DNA of 64,000 nucleotides from Metellina segmentata (taxonomy: Eukaryota; Arthropoda; Arachnida; Araneae; Tetragnathidae). Each line of letters begins with the position of its first letter. Position 1 is the first letter of the stretch. Below are positions 1-11,589 of this stretch, one piece after another. The DNA lies in NCBI GenBank assembly GCA_947359465.1, contig OX375873.1, positions 94,449,478 to 94,513,477 on the forward strand, in the 5' to 3' direction. A model generated the notes under the pieces. It was not told the origin of the DNA, ran no database searches, and saw only the letters and a list, made by a program, of their open reading frames with translations. The position numbers and the translations under genes are program-made.

Positions 1-2333
1 TGGGGACTCCTTTACAAAGCGATTTCATTTAAAATGACAATCACATTCGTTTCGCGTGTTCGTTCCTCGCACAAGCCCTTAATGATCGGAGAGATTAATT
101 CGAAATTTCAATTTTTAGTCTCGCTCGTTTTAATATCGCTGCCGGACAGCAGCGATCGATAAATTGCCAATCTCGATAGGCTTTGTTTCTTTCGATGTCG
201 GTTCAAAGACACTGGAGTACAGTAATTGCGACTAGACGAGAAATCCGAGTCAGTTGCACTGCTAACTGGCAAACTTAATTAACGATCTCTCGAGGGAATT
301 CGAATACATCGCAATGCGTTAAAATCGATTTTCATAAATCAGGTGGTGAGGCATTTTTTTTTTAATTAATCCGTCGTGGCTTTTTAACGTGTTTCATTCC
401 GTTTTTATAAGTTTTCTTATAAACTGTAGTTTTGTTTTTAGAATACACTGATAATAATTTGTAAAACATACAAATTGCAGGTTTTAAAAAAAATTCTTCC
501 GATCACTTTTAAGTCTGAAAGCAAAGATAACGATTAAAACATCTTTCTTGCTACCTATTCTCTAAAGTCCATAGCTTGTCTTCATTTTTAATAACAGTCA
601 ATAAAAACTTGGAATCGCGTAAGCAATGAAACAAAATATGTATGAAAGAGAATTCTGTATAGTTTTCAACAACAGGAAAGTGCTTAGCAAAAAACCGACA
701 ACCCGCAGTCGTGTTTGCACTCACGATTGCCGAGATAGACTGTCAAATTCAGCGGCACAACTATAAATGGGGAGCGCTAAAAAATAAATACTGCGCAATA
801 AACTCCCACGGGAGTAGAGAGTTTATTTGCGCAGTATGCGAATTGGACTCCATTCTGTTCACAAATATGCAAACACGATAACTGTTCAGCGCGTATTTTT
901 AACGATACAACGATTTCAATCGGGACCTATTTTTGTCACAGGTTGTCGGCCTCAAATATCCCTAAGCTATCCGCAGTGCTACGTCTAAAAATATACATGG
1001 TCGAACCCGATGAAATAAACAAGTCTTTAAAAATAACGGAAAACGTCCTCAATATTCAAAAACAAGACATCCGCAGACAAGTAAAAAAACCATAATTTTA
1101 GATATATCTAGTGATAAACAAGAGTGAGCAGAGCATGAGAATTCTGCATTAAACGCTGTCGAGACGCAGCATGTTTGATGATGGTAACAATCAATGCCAA
1201 TGCGTCACACAACCCACTGCACGTGTTCAATATTATGCAGAAAACCATACTTATTTCAGCATCATTAATTCCGGGAGCGTTTTCAGCTGGTACTGAAAAT
1301 GGCTATGCCCAAGCGGTGCCAAATGAGTAGAAATAATTAGTATACAGCTAATGAGCTAGTTATTACTGTCATCACCGTTCTTCTAATTTATTATCTCTTG
1401 AGATCAGATATGTTACAAATTCAACTTATGTGTGTAACTAAAACAGTTAGAACTCATATTCGACAAAGCTTAAAACACTCCACCCTCGAAAATTTCATTA
1501 AAGTATTTACAACAGATTATTACATTTGGGATAATAACCAACTTCATTAAAGCTAAACCATTTTAGAAATGTAACTTAATTAGTCAAAAAATACTGCTTA
1601 TAAACACATTATTTCTGTAATTCTAATTTCATTAGGGGTTATAAATATGTAAACCAGTCAACGGTAGAGTAAATATTAGATAAAACACAAATTTATGTTT
1701 TACAATCGAAAATTCCTAGATAAGTCATACGTTATATGTCTAAATATATATATATATATACATTTGAAAGAAATACTTAAATCTATCGAGGAAGATTTGC
1801 AGTGCAAATAAACAACGACAAATTTATGTTCTACTCTCCAAGAAAATCGTGATATATCTGAAAAAGTATGAACATTAGGAGTGAAAATTTTGAAATCTGA
1901 TGAGATTTTCAGTACAAATAAACAAACCACACAGAAAGTTAACATTTTACTTCCGCTAACTAAATGTCTCGCATGATACATACCGGGATTATCTTAAAAT
2001 GTTTATCGATTTTTGTCGAAATGTAGTGTTCAATGTAATTAGAATTCAGCCAATCAACAATTAAATCCAGAACACATTCTTTGGAATTTTTGTTGGCAAA
2101 GTGTAATAACCATATTCGAAAAACAAGTCAAATGACAACATGTTCGGAATATTTACATTAAACACGTTCTGCAGCGAAAACACTACGGCCGCTTACATTT
2201 TAAACTGGACAGACAAAGACTCTCATACAGCTGAAGTGCGGATATTACTTGAAAAAACGTTAGGTATACATTCTATGAATCAGTTAACTGACCAGACGAA
2301 ACTGGTCCATATAAAACTCAAAAGAAAAATGTT
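1..2333. other. Non-coding, mostly single-copy DNA
   Basis: No supported exon or mobile element is visible. Positions 1-350 and 690-970 are less AT-rich than the surroundings and look single-copy; the second holds a strong inverted repeat described separately. A short (TA)n run lies at about 1745-1761. The short open frames here are rich in low-complexity residues and lack splice or start context. Confidence 0.5.
788..837. other. Imperfect inverted repeat (stem ~18 bp, with an inner hairpin)
   Basis: The arm ATACTGCGCAATAAACTC at 788-805 is the reverse complement of 819-837, with one extra T in the right arm. The loop and adjoining bases contain a second perfect small hairpin, ACTCCC-AC-GGGAGT. 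It sits in a single-copy-looking stretch. It could be a structured RNA, a cruciform or a regulatory palindrome; the stem is short for a typical miRNA precursor (usually 22 bp or more). Confidence 0.5.
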
Positions 2334-3660
2334 CTAAAGCGTCAGAAATACTTCAAAGAAACAGCAATAGAACGTAAAAAACGGCAGTAATATCTGCACA
2401 CGGATAGAAGACAAAATTACTATCGGATGCGCATGCTCGAAAACTTGATACGATATCAACATTTCATCGCAAGAAATCAGAAATACATTTCTACCTCCGA
2501 AGTTCCAAATGCCTGTTTTCAAGACAACCAACGACAAAGACTTAGTGACAAGCAAACCCAAAAGACAGGAACTCGCACGGTGTAACCTTTTGCGAAATTA
2601 AAGCAATTTAATATCAGATGTAGCTGCTCTGAAACTTAATAAGATACTAGTATTCCATTGCTATAAACCAGAAATGCATTTCTACCATCAAATTTCCAAT
2701 CACCTATTTTCATTACAACCAACGACAAATGCTGAGTTGACAAACAAACCCAAAGAAAGGGACTCGCACCGGTTTAACAGTAGAAAATAAAACAATTTAC
2801 TACAAGATATAGCCTCTCTGAAACTCAGTATTTCTCTCCGATAAACCAGAAATACATTTCTACCCAAAATTTCCCAAGACCTGTTTTCATTACAACCAAC
2901 GACAAATGCTGAGTTGACAAGCAAACCCAAAGAATGGGACTCGCACCGCTTTAACAGTAGAAAATAAAACAATTTACTACAAGATATAGCTTCTCTGAAA
3001 CTCAGTATTTCTCTCCGATAAACCAAAAATACATTTCTACCCCAAATTTCCCAAAACCTGTTTTCATTACAACCAACGACAAATGCTGAGTTGACAAGCA
3101 AACCCAAAGAAAGGGACTCGCACCGGTTTAACAGTAGAAAATAAAACAATTTACTACAAGATATAGCTTCTCTGAAACTCAGTATTTCTCTCCGATAAAC
3201 CAAAAATACATTTCTAACCCAAATTTCCCAAAACCTGTTTTCATTACAACCAACGACAAATGCTGAGTTGACAAGCAAACCCAAAGAATGGGACTCGCAC
3301 CGGTTTAACAGTAGAAAATAAAACAATTTACTACAAGATATAGCTTCTCTGAAACTCAGTATTTCTCTCCGATAAACCAAAAATACATTTCTACCCCAAA
3401 TTTCCCAAAACCTGTTTTCATTACAACCAACGACAAATGCTGAGTTGACAAGCAAACCCAAAGAAAGGGACTCGCACCGGTTTAACAGTAGAAAATAAAA
3501 CAATTTACTACAAGATATAGCCTCTCTGAAACTCAGTATTTCTCTCCGATAAACCAGAAATACATTTCTACCCCAAATTTCCCAAGACCTGTTTTCATTA
3601 CAAACAAACAACGACAAAAGGACTTTGACAATCAAACCCGAAAATCAAGAACTACAAAAA
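2334..3660. repeat. 177-bp tandem repeat (satellite-like) array
   Basis: The motif CATTACAACCAACGAC starts at 2711, 2888, 3065, 3242 and 3419, and a variant starts at 3596, so the period is exactly 177 bp. The five central units are nearly identical. Divergent units flank them on the left (2334-2700, where ACAACCAACGAC recurs near 2522) and on the right (3597-3660). Because 177 is divisible by 3 and the unit has no stop in one - strand frame, an open frame of 311 codons runs through 3635-2700 with a 59-residue repeat (contains FWEIWGRNVFLVYRREILSF). The peptide is hydrophobic, matches no family I know, and lacks promoter or splice evidence, so I treat the frame as a by-product of the repeat. 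Confidence 0.9.
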
Positions 3661-4305
3661 AACGAACCCATGCATATTCGATCAACTCCTCCAGGAAATG
3701 CCAAGGAGATTCAGTGCTTCTTTTTTTCCAAGGGACAGGAAGATTCTCTAGCGTCTGCATGCCTTCGCACTCAATTACTTGAACAAATAAGTCAGAATGA
3801 ATGGAGGAAATTCCACACTCCATTTCTTCAGCCGCTCCCAGTCTGGGGAAATCAACCTCTAAGGCATCAGCGTGATAGGAAACGATCCTGACATGCCCGA
3901 CCAAGGGTTGCATTGGTAAGTGAGGAAAAAAAACGGACGAAAAAAGTAAAGGGGCAGAGCCCATCAAAAGGGGATTAAGCCCCCGATTAAATCACCCTCC
4001 TTAACACACAGCCCCGGCTCTCGACAGTGTAGAGAGGCTGTCAGCCCCACGTAATGGGATTATACTTCTTCAAAGGACATGTCAGGATCGAAGAGGCACA
4101 CCAACGAGGAGTAGTTTTCCGGAAATCTCCGGGAGCTGGAGAGATTTGCAATCAAAAGAAGTTAAAAATCAGATTGAAGAGTTTAAGATGAAGTGTTTGC
4201 TGACGTTCGACGTAATTTCGATCGAGAAGAAAATGGTGTAATGTCTTAGATTTAATATCGTAGATTCAAATCACACGATAGGTATTTCAATCGAAATGCT
4301 CTATT
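3661..4305. other. Single-copy-looking non-coding stretch
   Basis: Less AT-rich than the flanks, with no repeat family recognised. Overlapping open frames on both strands (about 88 and 111 codons) have no homology I recognise and probably reflect composition. Candidate conserved non-coding DNA. Confidence 0.35.
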
Positions 4306-4308
4306 GGT

Positions 4309-4640
4309 TGGTTTGGGTAGAAACTTAATTAACTTCAAATTGGAATAACACAACGAGCTATTGGCAACGGACCGGGATTAAGCCTGAATGGAAAGATCCA
4401 AGGACAACGCCTTGTATTTTGAACCACGTTCAAATGACGTGGTCAACATCTGAGCCGCCATCCCACTCTCAAAACTTCCACACCACGTCAACGTAAAGAC
4501 ATTTGAGGCAACGACAGATTTAGCATGTGCCAGACCCCATTTCATACAAGATGGTCTTAGGCTGGATCTCGTTTTGATAGTTGGTTTGGGTTTTATAGAG
4601 CAAGGTCCAAAAAAGAACAAGCTGCACCCAAAGAGAAGAC
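4309..4640 (-). mobile_element. SINE-A copy, sense on - strand
   Basis: Read on +, it begins with the family tail (TTAATTAACTTCAAATTGG, then CACAACGAGCTATTGGC and GGACCGGGATTAA). It continues through the core (AATTTTGAACC-like, CCACGTCAACGT) and ends near the GGTCTTAGGCTGGAT motif that marks the tRNA-Lys-like head. The head itself is truncated or decayed. Confidence 0.75.
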
Positions 4641-4659
4641 CGAATAAAAATAATAAATA

Positions 4660-6425
4660 CATAATTCAATAATTTCAAATTAGACGTTCCAATCAACAAT
4701 AAAAGTAAATTTTAAAAACTATTGAGGGGTACCCGACTTTGGAAACATTAGAAATGACCCAATCATCAAAAGTATAAATACAGAAATCATTAAACTAAAA
4801 GATGTCATTTAACAATCTTAAATGATATCAGTATAAAAGAAATTAATAAATAATTGTTGAACATGGCTTTTCGCGTGGAAGAAATATAAAATACATTTTC
4901 TATCCAATACATATAAGCGTACAACGCTACTTTATTCTCCAACATAGTAAATCAACCAATGTGACCTAACCAACCTAAGTATCAAGAACTTAGACTTATG
5001 AAATCAAGAACTGAGAAAAAGTTTATAACTGATATATTTCAAGATAAATAAACCTTGATGCGGATGTATAAATTAAGTAATAAACACATAATATTTGCAG
5101 GTGTTTCTTATAACTGACAAAAAGCTTTAAATGGACAAGAAAAAACAGATTTAAATGAAAAAAGGCATACAACAGTACAAGAAAAGAAATCGAAAAAATA
5201 AAAAAATATTCAAATGGTGAAAATGATTTAAATCTCGATCACAATGTTTTTGTCAAAAAAAATTTTATATTTTCCTTCCTTCATTTATAAAACGACAGAT
5301 GTTTAGAGCCAAATGAAAAATTATCTGAATAAAAATATATCCACTTATTATACATATCCATATTTTTATTTCTCAAAAATGAAATATTTTAATTTTTTTC
5401 AGAAATTTGAAATTAAAATATTCTAATCAATTATTTCTACCGGCTCTTAATTTTTAAAATTTACAATAGATTCTTGAAAAAGCTATGAGAAATTTGTTAT
5501 TCAAATTTTTTTAAAGGCTTACATTTAAACGAGTATGTATTATATTACGTATTAATTCTACCGAAAATATTTTAGCTGTTTCTTTTATCATTATACTACT
5601 AACGATAGTACTTTGGTTAAAACCCGACATGCATAAAAGGTGTTATTTTTTAATTCAGTTTTATTAGAGAAAGAAGGAGCTTTATAATTGCATTAAACAC
5701 AGGACGAGGCCTAAAGGATTAAATTACTTTATTCATGGCACACAACGCATCCAATTTTTCTGTCGCTTTTATCGATGTAATTAAGACTGTCTCCTTGGAT
5801 GAAAAATTCCCACGCTTTTTAAAACGACGCAATGTCGTGTATTGTTCCGTTTTCCAAAGAAACGCTAAGAATCTACTCGAAAATTTAAAGTAAATAAACG
5901 TTTAAAAGTAGAATTTTGATACGCTAAGAGCGAAGATAGACTTGTCAATGAAGCCACGGCAGAGCATTTTCTGACACCTTGACATAAACTTATCGCGATT
6001 TATTAACCACTAGCTGAATAACACGAAGTTGCTCGGGTTGAAATGGTTAAATGTTGATTGAAAAGTGAATTAGAATAAACACTTTTCTTACATAGAAAAA
6101 TACAATCATTTAAGCTGTACGGAAAATACTTTTTAACTTCGTTTTAACTTTGTCATAGCTTCTACAATTTACTACGGATGTCAATAAATACATTCAATTC
6201 CTGAATAATATATTGCAATAGGCAAAAAACTAAGACATATTTAAAAAAAACGAAATTCGGATGAGAAAATGCAGAATTCTGAAAATCGAAAGATGTGCAA
6301 CGTGTCAAATTTCGATTTCCTGAGCTGAACGAGCAATTCGAAAAAGACATTAGAAAAATATTGTTAAAGACGATAATGATTTATGAAATTTAGTAAGGCT
6401 CAAATATGACCGCGAAAACTCCGTG
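4660..6425. other. AT-rich region without recognisable features
   Basis: Very AT-rich with many homopolymer runs. No exon, known repeat or RNA gene seen. A short direct poly-T/poly-A rich segment at 5240-5560 is unremarkable. Confidence 0.5.
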
Positions 6426-7117
6426 TTAAGTTTCCTGTAGAACGTGTTTCCTTATCAATATTCATTTATTGCAAGAAATCAAACTTTAGATTCTACCATT
6501 GGGGCTTCGAGAGGGGCACTTTTAGGACTGCCTATGTGCCAATTTTCATGGTCGTTGGTCAGAAGACCAGAAAGTTATAGCCTATGTTTAACCGCAATGT
6601 TCTAAATAAGTGTACCAAATTTGGTGTCGATTGGTGAAACGGTGTAGATATGTATAGAGAATATACACATACACACACGCACATCATTTTACATATATAG
6701 AAGCCATTTAGTATAGCTCAAATAAAATTTTGTTGGCTGATTGTTTTCGGGTTTTATGGCGCTAGAGCTATATTTGGCCAATATGGGACAAACACAAGAC
6801 AGACAACACAGAGGGAGGAAGAAGAAACAAAAAGAAAGGCAAGCGAGAGAATGTGTATATTATATAGTGTGTATGTGTATATTCTCAATACATATCTACA
6901 CCGTTTCACCAATCGACACCAAATTTGGTACACTTATTTAGAACATTGCGGTTAAACATAGGCTATTACTTTCTGGTCTTCCGACCAACGACCATGAAAA
7001 TTGGCACATAGGCAGTCCTAAAAGTGCCCCTCTCGAAGCCCCAATGGTAGAATCTAAAGTTTGATTTCTTGCAATAAATGAATATTGATAAGGAAACAGG
7101 TTCTACAGGATTCTTAA
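6426..7117. mobile_element. Foldback DNA element with ~245-bp inverted repeats and TTAA flanks
   Basis: The left arm 6430-6676 and right arm 6869-7113 are nearly perfect reverse complements (for example CACCAAATTTGGTGTCGATT against its complement at about 6909-6937). TTAA lies immediately outside each arm (6426-6429 and 7114-7117), matching a 4-bp TTAA target duplication as made by piggyBac- or Kolobok-type transposases. No transposase is encoded. The ~190-bp loop contains a SINE-B fragment, so a SINE landed in the element or was captured by it. The family is not assigned. Confidence 0.8.
6733..6830 (-). mobile_element. SINE-B fragment in the loop of the foldback element
   Basis: GGGTTTTATGGCGCTAGAGC, TATTTGGCCAA and ACAAACACAAGACAGACAAC follow the SINE-B tail in order (sense on -). 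The tRNA head is missing. Confidence 0.75.
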
Positions 7118-8445
7118 TTTGGTAACACCTCTTTAATGGAGTTGGAAAGATCATATATACTCGTACATATGAGTAAATCAAAAACTTTTTCTTTTTCACT
7201 TTCACAAAAGCAAGTAAAGCCCGCAAAAGTTTGGCACTCTTTCATCTTTGATGGATGTATTTGATGAAGATAATAGAAAAGTTCCTTTTCACTCAAATTA
7301 ACGAAACTGCCTCGACAAACATCCCCAAGTGCCAAACATTTAGCATGGTTCATTCACTTCTTTCGGCTCACAAAAATGAAAAGCACTTCAAGAACGAAGG
7401 ATTTGAAACCGAATTTGAAAAACAACACAAGAAAACAAAGCACCTTTGCAAACTCTCTCATCACCACCAAAACAAAACAATTCCCAAATCTAATATACGA
7501 TACTAGACTCATTGAATTATATTCGGCTGGTTGGACAAAGTGCCGGCGGTATTTAAAACGCAGAAATGGCACGCAAAAAGAGAACATGCTAATGGGGAAT
7601 CCGTCCAGCCAATGACATTCCCCAAGACTTTGCCAGAAAAAGGGAATTCGGTGGCTTTTTTTTTCCCCTTTTATTCCCTTCCCAACACCGGAAAATTTTA
7701 TACCCGATTCTTAAGAGCATCGTTAGCGTTAGTTCGCCGAAATCAGATGGAGGGAAGAAAAAAGAGGAAAGTAACTTGATGAAGTCTTTGATTTAAAGAA
7801 AGGAAACGGTAGAGAGGATGCTGTCGGTTTCAGTTATGTGGGTCGAGAAAATGGAAACCTAGTAAAAGAAAGGGAAGCAAAAAAACATCCGCTCTCTTCC
7901 CCTTCTAACTTTCCGACTCGAAAGAAAAGTACTTAAAAGGGAGGCTTTCTCATTCATTACCACGAGCAGGGAAAAGGAAATACTTCAGCAAACAAGGGAA
8001 GGAAACAACATTTTAACGCATTAATGAAGAAAAGGGGAAATGCCGGATACGCGTGTTATTTACCGTATTAACATCATGCCACGGCACTGATTGTTAAAAG
8101 GTGAAAATTAGGGTAAAAGGAAAATTTTTATTATTTTCCGCTGCTTAAAACTGCTGAAGGAAATTTTTTGTGCCTGTCACTTATATAAAACTCCAAATGT
8201 AATCCGGAAATAATGCTTCGGTTGCTCAAAATGGACTCTGGATAGACACGACGTTCTTTATGATTAAACTACCACCAACACCAAAGGTACCAATAAAATT
8301 TCAGAAATAGATCAATCGCCAAGACAAAAATTACATGGATTCGGATAATGTTTTAGAGAATTAAAAGGTGCCCTGTTCGTAAATAAAAAAAATACGTGAA
8401 TAAAAAAAAAACGGTGGCGTATCTGCTATAGTTTAACTTCTGACG
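7118..8445. other. Non-coding; part single-copy-looking
   Basis: No supported gene. Overlapping 60-85 codon frames on both strands at 7250-7780 lack recognisable domains. The 7500-7780 part is less AT-rich (CCGGCGGTATTTAAAACGC) and could be regulatory. The rest holds purine-rich AAGGGAAA-type runs. Confidence 0.4.
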
Positions 8446-8448
8446 CGA

Positions 8449-8520
8449 ATAGGTTGGATGGGTTTTACGGCGTAAGGACCATAGTTGTCCATGGTGCGCA
8501 AAATACAAGACATACAACTA
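8449..8520 (-). mobile_element. SINE-B 3'-end fragment
   Basis: GGTTGGATGGGTTTTACGGC, AAGGACCATAGTTG and GCGCAAAATACAAGACATAC match the SINE-B tail in the usual order. The head is absent. Confidence 0.7.
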
Positions 8521-8522
8521 GG

Positions 8523-9020
8523 GTTAATCCTAATTCATTAACAAGTTTTGTTTTAAGAATCCCAATAAACATATACTAGTCAGATTGTGTAAAAGAGGGC
8601 TTTTTTTTTGTCACAAAATAATAAGGAAAAGAATTCAGAAAAGTAGGTAAGTAGTTGATTAACTTCGCACTGGAGCAACACGAGTGGCTATTAGTGACGG
8701 TCCGGGATTAATCTCGAGAAGATGGAATTCAGAAAGATGAGGCAAGAGAAGACTATTTTAAGGGGGACAGTCCGAGTTCATCAAGAAGTTTTGTTCTTAG
8801 CATCCCAACACACGTACAGGGAAGAGAGTGTTGAACAAGTGCTCCTTGATCGCAAAAAAAAACAATGAAGAATTAAAAAAGATAAGGAAGAACAGGATGA
8901 TTCAAAAGTTAATCCCAGTTCATCAACAAGTATTGTTCTCAGCATCCCCACAACACACGCATTAGGAAAATAGTGCTGAAGAGAGCTACACTGCTCAGTA
9001 AAGAATGATGATAAACACTT
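8523..9020. repeat. Three copies of a ~100-bp direct repeat
   Basis: The motif TTCATCAACAAGTTTTGTTC (with changes), followed by AGCATCCCAACAACACACG, occurs near 8530, 8776 and 8916. Each is followed by AGGAAAGAGAGTGTTGAA-like sequence. The intervals are uneven (about 246 and 139 bp) because a SINE-A fragment lies between copies one and two. Family unknown. Confidence 0.65.
8643..8730 (-). mobile_element. SINE-A tail fragment
   Basis: GTAGGTAAGTAGTTGATTAA, CTTCGCACTGGAGCAACACG and GACGGTCCGGGATTAATC follow the SINE-A tail consensus. It breaks off after the GGGATTAATC box. Confidence 0.75.
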
Positions 9021-10385
9021 CAGGAAGATATATACGGCCTGCCTTCTACTAGCTATGAAACAGTAGTAAAAAAAAGGTAAGATCTTTAGTAGTCTCCGGG
9101 GCCCCATCTATCTTTGATCCTTTTCGCTAAAACTACAGTTAGAACTTCTCATTACACATAAGACCGCTTTGGGTATTAATGGCAAATTCAATCTAACCCC
9201 GTTTCGCAGAAACAATATCCAAGAAATGAAACTATTTCGTTTTTCTGCTAGTTTGCGTCTAACGCAAAGATTGTCGCTCGACAAATCGTTTTGGTACGTT
9301 AAAATGCCGGCTTCCCATTATCTGTCTGAACGAAGAGGACACGTTTCAGTGATAAAGAATTAAATGAGAATCGTAGAACACATGAAATGAATTGTTTTTT
9401 TCCCAAGAAAAATTAAAATTGAAACAAATTCGAAAGAAAATATGTTTAGTCAGAACAAGTTACGGGTTAAAGCAATACGATCTACCTGCTATATTGCTCT
9501 TGTGTTTCGTTGTTTACTCTTTCAAGGCACATAGTCTCGAAACGAACAAGCTGGGCCAGTATTATTTAATGAAAAAATGAATGTTCCATCGTAATAATTC
9601 CGGCGTGTAGCATATAACTGATACGATTGGCTCACGGCACCATATTATTATCTTCTGAACTAATGTATTATATAGATTAATCATTTGATTCATATAGCTG
9701 GTTTGCTTACACTGAAAATCCCTCTAATAGAAGATGAAGGCAACTAACCGAAAGAAATTTTTACAGCAAATGGGAAACGATATGTAACAAATTTAAAACT
9801 TCTCTCATCGACAACTTTTTAGAAACGATCCACATCATTCATACTAAAAACCTACAATAATTTAAATGGTGAGACCAAAAAAATTATATTTCCCGACCTC
9901 AATTACACGCAAAGTAGTTACAAAACTACACCAAGCAAAGAAAATCACTTTTAGACACGCTTCGACAACTTAAAACTAACCTCCGAAATGAAGTTTAAAG
10001 TGATCCGGAAATACTCTTTAAAAAAACCAAAAACTTCCAAAGTGGATAAGGAGAAAAAATGCAGCCCCGAAAAAAATTGCAAAATCCATCCAAACAGAGG
10101 AAGGAAATGAAAAAATGAGCGTACGAAAATCACAGGAGCTTAAAACAAGACTTTTGAAAACTTTTGCGATCGCTTTTTTTTCATGCCCCGTTCCGCCATT
10201 TTCTTCCATACCCCTTTCCCAGCAGCAAGTGTCTTTTAAAAGCAATTGAGGGTAGAAAAAAGGGGGTTGGAACAAAGCATGGGAAGGAGAGAGAGAAAGG
10301 GAACTAAATCCCTTCAGTACATTACCTGAAGCACGAGGCAAAAGCTGATGCCGAGCTGGAAGTGCTCACAACGCTAAGGATCAAG
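9021..10385. other. Non-coding, no recognisable features
   Basis: No exon or known element is supported. A few 60-107 codon frames on either strand are low in information and overlap one another. Confidence 0.45.
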
Positions 10386-11265
10386 CGTTTGAAGGCAAAT
10401 GCCATTTCTCATCTATTCCTTCTCTTTTTCTCGACGTTCAGAGGGGAGTCCTTGCAGCTTTTATTCCTCTTTTTTTTTCTAGAATCGTTGTACTGAAATG
10501 GCATTTGCAGCCATGAGATAATCTTGGGCACTTTAAGAGTCCCAATAAAAAATTTCAAAATGGAACGAGAGTATGATGGCGGAATCAACATCCTACGGGC
10601 ATTTTCCATTTTAAAACTCAAGCATAGATAACTATATTTTTGGACCTGCTATTGGTATGTGCGTTTGAAGGCAAATCCTATTGATATATAAAGTTTGAAG
10701 AATACACACATGATAACGTATTTTTTTTGGATCTTGGCATTGGTTTGTTACCGTTTGAAGTTAAATATTATTCATCGTAAAAGTTTGATGACAATTCTCG
10801 CCTATTCCTTCTTTATCCTCCTGACGTTCAGTACAGTTTTGACCGCTTTTATTCTTTTCTTTTTCCTAGAATCGCTGTACTGAAGTAGCCTTCGAAGTCA
10901 TGAGATAATCTTATGTACTTTAGTTAGGTATGATTTTATTGCACAATGACCATATTTAGCCATATACAAGACAGACAAACGTCCAGTAACGAACCTACAC
11001 ACAAGGAAAGCTTAATAAACTTGCATGTTTGTTGCAGGTTGCCCAAAGGAAAGTTCTGTGGGGAAACCCACAGTACTTTCCTAAAGGGAAGTCAGAAGGC
11101 CAGACAAGACCAATTACAGCCACTGCGCATTTTAGGAAAGCCCAAAGAAACAATTTCCTAATGGAAAGAGAGTATGATGGCAGTATCAACATCTGACAAG
11201 CATTTCCCGTTTCAAAATGCTCACATATAAATAACTATTTTTTGGACCTACTGTTGCTTGTTTGA
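10386..11265. repeat. Divergent tandem duplication with a SINE in the second copy
   Basis: CTATTCCTTCT, the GACGTTCAG box, CTAGAATCG(T/C)TGTACTGAA and GAGATAATCTT at 10407-10535 recur at 10801-10928. GAGAGTATGATGGC, AACATC and TTTTTGGACCT at 10567-10650 recur at 11167-11250. In the first copy the two blocks are joined directly, while in the second they are split by about 220 bp that starts with a SINE-B tail. A shorter third piece (CGTTTGAAGGCAAAT) recurs at 10387, 10663 and 10752. Confidence 0.7.
10929..11040 (-). mobile_element. SINE-B fragment inside the duplicated segment
   Basis: GACCATATTTAGCCATA, ACAAGACAGACAAACGTC, AGTAACGAAC and ACACACAAGGAAAGC are in SINE-B order. It lies exactly where the second copy of the local duplication is interrupted. 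Confidence 0.65.
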
Positions 11266-11366
11266 ATACACTTATTTGTACTCTGGTAAACGCGAGAACT
11301 CGTTTGTTTTTTCACCTCCTCCTGTCCTCGTCTTGTGATTAATATTCCTTATACTTAAAGCAGTGG

Positions 11367-11580
11367 TTGGTTGGGTTTTCATTGCTGAAGGACCAAACTT
11401 GGCCAAGCTCCGCTAAACACAAGACAGAACGACAGGCGATGGACATACACACACAAGAAAATTTGTACTGAATCAGAAGAGAAAAATACACCCAGGTTAC
11501 AGGAATCGAACTAGCAACTTTCCATGGGAAAACGTGAAGCTGTAACGTGTCTACTTAAGACTAACCGAACATTAAGTGAT
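11367..11580 (-). mobile_element. SINE-B, near full length
   Basis: It starts on + with GGTTGGTTGGGTTTTCATTG, then CCAAACTTGGCCAAGC, AAACACAAGACAGAACGAC, GAAGAGAAAAATACACCCAG and the complement of a box-B-like GGAATCGAAC. It extends into a decayed tRNA head. Sense strand is -. Confidence 0.8.
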
Positions 11581-11589
11581 GTTTGCTTT

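Noticed and set aside
2700..3635. 311-codon open frame as a repetitive membrane protein gene
   Set aside because: It exists because a 177-bp satellite unit has a length divisible by three and no stop in this frame. No start context, splice signals or homology.
3625..3967. Protein-coding gene on either strand (88 and 111 codons)
   Set aside because: Frames overlap on opposite strands, start inside satellite sequence and show no domain.
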